Assembly: GCA_051418075.1 (NCBI GenBank)
Contig: JBPRGG010000005.1
Span: 213,605-277,604, forward strand
Length of the DNA stretch: 64,000 nt
Reading direction: 5' to 3'
Source of the DNA: JBPRGG01 sp051418075
Lineage (GTDB): Bacteria; Bacteroidota; Bacteroidia; Cytophagales; Cyclobacteriaceae
The notes under the pieces are model-generated. The model ran no database searches. It was given only the letters and a program-made list of their open reading frames with translations, and was not told the DNA's origin. Positions within the stretch are counted from its first letter, which is position 1. Every line of letters begins with the position of its first letter. The translations under genes were made by a program, and so were the position numbers. This document shows, piece by piece, positions 63,729 through 64,000 of the stretch.

Positions 63729-63759
63729 TTTGCAAATAAAAAATAACCTTATATTTTTG
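63729..63759 (+). promoter_or_regulatory. Consensus Bacteroidota promoter of tRNA-Lys
   Basis: TTTG (63729-63732), exactly 19 bases, then TATTTTTG (63752-63759) is a perfect match to TTTG-N19-TAnnTTTG. Transcription would begin near 63766, about 34 bp before the tRNA. Confidence 0.8.
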
Positions 63760-63799
63760 CAACTCAAATTACGGAAGGGGGGTAAGCAAGTGGGAAAAA

Positions 63800-63872
63800 G
63801 ATTCGCTAGCTCAGCTGGTAGAGCAACGCCCTTTTAAGGCGTGGGTCCTGGGTTCGAGCCCCAGGCGGATCA
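63800..63872 (+). tRNA. tRNA-Lys (anticodon UUU)
   Basis: The 73-base cloverleaf has acceptor arms GATTCGC and GCGGATC (one T-G pair), anticodon stem ACGCC/GGCGT with loop CTTTTAA (anticodon TTT at 63833-63835), and T arm CTGGG-TTCGAGC-CCCAG. The CCA end is not encoded after the discriminator A at 63872. It reads AAA and AAG codons. Confidence 0.97.
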
Positions 63873-63886
63873 CAAACTCAGTATAT

Positions 63887-63920
63887 CAGCCGTTTAAAGC
63901 CATTTAAACGGCTGTTTTTA
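63887..63920 (+). terminator. Intrinsic terminator of tRNA-Lys
   Basis: CAGCCGTTTAAA (63887-63898), loop GCCA, TTTAAACGGCTG (63903-63914) then TTTTTA. The 12-bp perfect stem begins 14 bp after the tRNA. The last 80 bases of the window hold no gene I can support. Confidence 0.9.
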
Positions 63921-64000
63921 TTTCAATTCCGGTTACATCTGGCACTTTCCACCAATCGGGTGACTTTAAGTAAAATTTTCATAAAAGGAAAAACCAGTCC

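Noticed and set aside
63800..63872. tRNA-Lys as an attachment site of an integrated element
   Set aside because: No integrase or direct repeat of the tRNA 3' end is seen nearby in the window.

Overview
The window comes from the chromosome of a Bacteroidota bacterium, most likely Cytophagales. The evidence is AT-rich intergenic DNA without Shine-Dalgarno sequences, TTTG/TAnnTTTG promoters, type IX secretion (T9SS) C-terminal sorting domains, a SusC/SusD pair with a FecR anti-sigma factor, a Bacteroidota-style Rho with a long N-terminal insertion, DUF4290, and a carotenoid operon next to a MerR/B12 regulator. There are no phage genes, complete insertion sequences or CRISPR arrays. Most of the window is housekeeping DNA with a few accessory islands.

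Layout. 0-9.8 kb: a tiny membrane protein, a frameshifted T9SS surface protein, AcpH-like phosphodiesterase, SF1 helicase, CobC-type phosphatase, a DUF1080 protein, serS, rho and a small coiled-coil protein. 9.8-16.3 kb: a minus-strand carotenoid operon (ECF sigma, crtI, crtB, ispH, crtZ and a Tat-exported phosphotriesterase-like enzyme), with a CarH/LitR-type MerR gene just upstream. A perfect 11-bp inverted repeat brackets the -33 element of the operon promoter. 16.8-33.6 kb: M42 peptidase, nucleotide-sugar dehydrogenase and epimerase, purine nucleoside phosphorylase, dnaN, murA (catalytic Cys replaced by Asp), DUF4290, a UvrD/PcrA helicase, DUF3109, a 166-bp MITE-like element, accC-accB-efp-fabH, rpmF-yceD, a 42-residue lipoprotein and an unknown protein. 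33.7-44 kb: fecR-susC-susD-lipoprotein, NDH-2 and cellobiose 2-epimerase. 44.2-48.5 kb: a small lipoprotein and then a tightly overlapping three-gene cassette. 48.6-64 kb: sulfatase, DUF697 protein, TrkA-C membrane protein, YihY/BrkB protein, GH3 glycosidase, an FG-GAP lipoprotein, a gene-poor 1.1-kb stretch with one small membrane protein, a 1357-residue BNR-repeat T9SS protein, two small envelope proteins and tRNA-Lys(UUU).

The most interesting locus is 44667-48546. A DUF2207-like membrane protein ends in a cytoplasmic tail with eight cysteines at strict four-residue spacing (CHDA, six CHSA units, final C). Its stop codon overlaps the start of a radical SAM/SPASM enzyme carrying an N-terminal PqqD-like peptide-recognition domain. 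That stop in turn overlaps the start of a second membrane protein. This looks like a RiPP-style modification system acting on the tail of a large integral membrane protein rather than on a small precursor peptide.

A second theme is B12- and light-linked control: a CarH-like regulator with the W-x9-EH and ExHxx(S) cobalamin signatures, an ECF sigma gene heading the carotenoid operon, and repeated TTNAACAAA half-sites in both intergenic regions. The carbohydrate genes (SusCD, cellobiose 2-epimerase, sulfatase, GH3) suggest use of a beta-linked and possibly sulfated glycan, but they do not form one compact polysaccharide-utilization locus.
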